Source: an uncultured archaeon (lineage in GTDB: Archaea > Halobacteriota > Methanosarcinia > Methanotrichales > Methanotrichaceae). Taken from it: a stretch of 7,068 nt of DNA. This document shows positions 5,954 through 7,068 of this stretch, piece by piece (position 1 is the first letter of the stretch; each line of letters starts with the position of its first letter). The position numbers and the translations under genes were made by a program. The stretch spans positions 1 to 7,068 of the forward strand of contig CABMDX010000319.1 in the NCBI GenBank assembly GCA_902385025.1. The letters are read 5' to 3'. Under the pieces are notes generated by a model. It searched no databases. It was given only the letters and a program-made list of their open reading frames with translations, and was not told the origin of the DNA.

Positions 5954-6625
5954 TTGATTTTCGAACCTATCGGGATTGGATTTTTTGCGATAAAGAAAAG
6001 GCTTGGTATCCTAAGGCCCAAAAACTATAATTGGAACAGATACTACGAAAAAGCTGAAAAAGATAGTGAAGAGCAATATAAAAAATATTTTAAACCATAT
6101 TTGTCGCAATTTAATATTTCGCGTGTTTTGGATTTCGCATGTGGAAGAGGCAGGATTGCTCAGTACTTCCTCAGAGAAGACAATAAATTAGTACTATGCG
6201 ATATAAGCAAGTCTGCAATAGATTCATGTCGTCACCGTTTTCAGAACTTCAATAATGTCACCTTTCTTATAAACACTGATTCAGCCATTCCACTTGAAAA
6301 CGGAACAATTACATTCTGCTATTCATGGGACGCTATGGTTCATTTTGAATTGGAAGATTTGGCAGCATATTTCAAAGAGTTCAAGCGGGTATTAGAGCCA
6401 GGTGGCAAAGGAATGGTTCATCACTCCAATTATGGTGCGGATGGAAAGAGATGGATTGAACATCCTCATTTGAGATCTGGAGTATCGGCAGGAGATGTAC
6501 ACAGGATTTGCGACGAGTTGGATTTAATTGTCGATTCCCAAAAGATCATCGATTGGGGAGTCCCAAACCTGAATTTTACCCCGAACCTGGATTGTATAAC
6601 AACATTCTCCAAGAAGAATGCATAA
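5954..6625 (+). CDS. Class I SAM-dependent methyltransferase
   Basis: A 223-residue protein of the Methyltransf_11/25 type. Motif I is VLDFACGRGR (58-67), which binds S-adenosylmethionine; the acidic residue closing strand 2 is D83 in LVLCDIS; the strand 4 region is CYSWDAMVHFE (122-132); and RVLEPGGKGMVHHSNYG (145-161) is the post-motif region. The YNWNRYYEKAEKD start and the DWG...LDCITTF end are shared by a family of methyltransferases often found near sugar or surface-polysaccharide genes; the substrate is unknown. The start is uncertain: the frame is closed by TGA TGA at 5945-5950, there is no ATG before motif I, and TTG at 5954 is the best choice, about 11 bases after AGGTG. An ATG at 5947 lies in another frame and stops after 27 codons. 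Base composition is low: bases 6001-6120 are about 30% G+C, against about 60% in sampled tex sequence, suggesting transfer. The stop is TAA. Confidence 0.88.
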   Translation: MIFEPIGIGFFAIKKRLGILRPKNYNWNRYYEKAEKDSEEQYKKYFKPYLSQFNISRVLDFACGRGRIAQYFLREDNKLVLCDISKSAIDSCRHRFQNFNNVTFLINTDSAIPLENGTITFCYSWDAMVHFELEDLAAYFKEFKRVLEPGGKGMVHHSNYGADGKRWIEHPHLRSGVSAGDVHRICDELDLIVDSQKIIDWGVPNLNFTPNLDCITTFSKKNA

Positions 6626-6744
6626 CCCATCACATGATATCGCGCCCGCAATTCGCCGTTTGTCTGTCTCTCTGGCAAGTATATAAAAATGCCAGTCCAT
6701 TCTCCTTGCAGGATATACATCGCCTGCTGACATATCGATTGATC

Positions 6745-6770
6745 ATTGTGCAAGAATATTGTGCAAGAAT
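6745..6770. repeat. Perfect 13-bp tandem duplication
   Basis: ATTGTGCAAGAAT occurs twice back to back (6745-6757, 6758-6770) without mismatch. Its length is not a multiple of three, so it would shift any reading frame through it, which fits non-coding or decaying DNA. Confidence 0.85.
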
Positions 6771-6847
6771 ATCTCGCAACCGAGAGACCGTCAACATCAA
6801 TTCGTTTTCCGGATTGACGATGATCGGGCAATAACTGCTGGACCGCG

Positions 6848-6879
6848 GCACGGATGGCAAAAAAGGTGCCATTCGCTGC
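6848..6879. other. Twelve-pair hairpin with A-rich loop
   Basis: CGGATGGCA (6851-6859) pairs with TGCCATTCG (6867-6875) with one G-T wobble, around the loop AAAAAGG. GCA (6848-6850) pairs with TGC (6877-6879) past a single bulged C. No T-tract follows on the plus strand. On the minus strand the loop is CCTTTTT and the hairpin lies about 75 bases past the stop of the right-edge gene, so it could affect that gene's 3' end. Role unknown. Confidence 0.45.
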
Positions 6880-6902
6880 AAAGATCACTACGAATACTAT
6901 AT

Positions 6903-6931
6903 GCTCATTAGCTCATTAGTAAGCTTAATGA
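6903..6931. repeat. Doubled GCTCATTA plus inverted TAATGA
   Basis: GCTCATTA is repeated in tandem (6903-6910, 6911-6918). The second copy's TCATTA (6913-6918) faces TAATGA (6926-6931) across a 7-base loop, and TAAGCTTA (6920-6927) is itself a palindrome. It lies just downstream of the minus-strand gene at the right edge and could be an operator, a terminator structure or chance. Confidence 0.5.
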
Positions 6932-6952
6932 CTTAGTTATAACCTTAACTCG

Positions 6953-7068
6953 TCACGTGGTAGGGAATAAACTCAATCCGAGCTTACTATCCAAGTCCCT
7001 AACTTTCTTCGGGACCTCAGAGATCAGAGTTCGATCGCCAATCCTGACATGATACACTTTGCTGTACT
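6953..7068 (-). CDS. C-terminal end of an unrecognised protein (partial, 5' end outside window)
   Basis: Reading leftward from the right edge in the frame starting at 7066, 37 sense codons run to a TGA at 6953-6955. The residues include YHVRIGDRTLISEVPKK and then VRDLDSKLGLSLFPTT. The charge pattern, absence of rare residues and G+C level similar to the left-hand genes make it look like a genuine C-terminus. The other two minus frames are closed by stops in this stretch. I do not recognise the family, and no start can be assigned because the gene enters from outside. Confidence 0.45.
   Translation of the reverse strand, partial: YSKVYHVRIGDRTLISEVPKKVRDLDSKLGLSLFPTT

Larger units (their letters stand above)
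6626..6952. other. Stretch without a convincing gene; repeats, hairpin and possible gene remnant
   Basis: Between the methyltransferase and the right-edge gene no open frame has convincing support. It holds the tandem repeat at 6745-6770, a long hairpin at 6848-6879, and a doubled octamer at 6903-6918. A minus-strand frame that begins with GTG at 6888 and overlaps the methyltransferase has AANGTFFAIR in its first residues, reminiscent of family 2 glycosyltransferases, followed by sequence that soon stops resembling the family. It may be a decayed fragment. Confidence 0.5.

Noticed and set aside
5647..6021. 124-codon minus-strand frame across the divergent intergenic region
   Set aside because: It overlaps the starts of two genes and both promoters, and its composition reflects AT-rich DNA with no motif.
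6961..7015. Mutually exclusive hairpins TAGGGA/TCCCTA and GTCCC/GGGAC, resembling an attenuator
   Set aside because: The stretch is better explained as coding sequence of the minus-strand gene at the edge; stems of five or six pairs are expected by chance.
7015..7050. GTTCGATCGCC resembling a tRNA T-arm
   Set aside because: No matching T-stem, anticodon arm or acceptor stem could be drawn around it.

Overview
The window looks like part of a methanogenic archaeal chromosome, most likely a Methanosarcinales member close to Methanothrix. That placement is inference from three things. There are A/T-rich TATA boxes at archaeal spacing upstream of three genes. There is a zinc-ribbon/PUA/PAPS-reductase/ferredoxin protein of the kind known from methanogens. 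There is also a pair of bacterial-type RNA proteins, a cold-shock protein and Tex, of the kind carried by some mesophilic euryarchaea. No rRNA, tRNA, CRISPR array or intact mobile element is visible.

Layout, left to right. (1) 14-931 (+): an HprK/PEPCK-like P-loop kinase-fold protein whose true 5' end may lie outside the window. (2) 952-3150 (-): Tex, convergent with the first gene and only 20 bp from it. (3) 3307-3501 (-): a small cold-shock protein upstream of tex on the same strand, with a good TATA box and ribosome binding site; a perfect hairpin lies between the two genes. (4) 3762-5663 (-): what appears to be one long gene for a zinc-ribbon + PUA + PAPS-reductase + double [4Fe-4S] protein, interrupted by a single in-frame TGA at 5109-5111 and therefore present as two open frames (184 and 440 aa). 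(5) 5664-5953: an AT-rich divergent intergenic region with two promoters. (6) 5954-6625 (+): a class I SAM-dependent methyltransferase with distinctly AT-rich DNA, probably transferred or under different composition pressure. (7) 6626-6952: no convincing gene; it holds short tandem repeats, a long hairpin and perhaps a glycosyltransferase remnant. (8) 6953-7068 (-): the C-terminal 37+ residues of a probable gene entering from the right edge.

How the parts may work together. Tex (S1, HhH and YqgF domains) and the cold-shock protein both bind nucleic acid and plausibly act in RNA or transcription quality control. The zinc-ribbon/PUA/PP-loop/ferredoxin protein has the parts for an ATP-dependent, Fe-S-assisted sulfur reaction, possibly on RNA. 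The feature most worth a second look is the in-frame TGA. The residues directly after it read like the missing last strand of the PUA domain and join without frame change to the reductase, and the nominal downstream start has no ribosome binding site. It is a sequencing error, a recent nonsense mutation, or a read-through/recoding event; sequence alone cannot decide.
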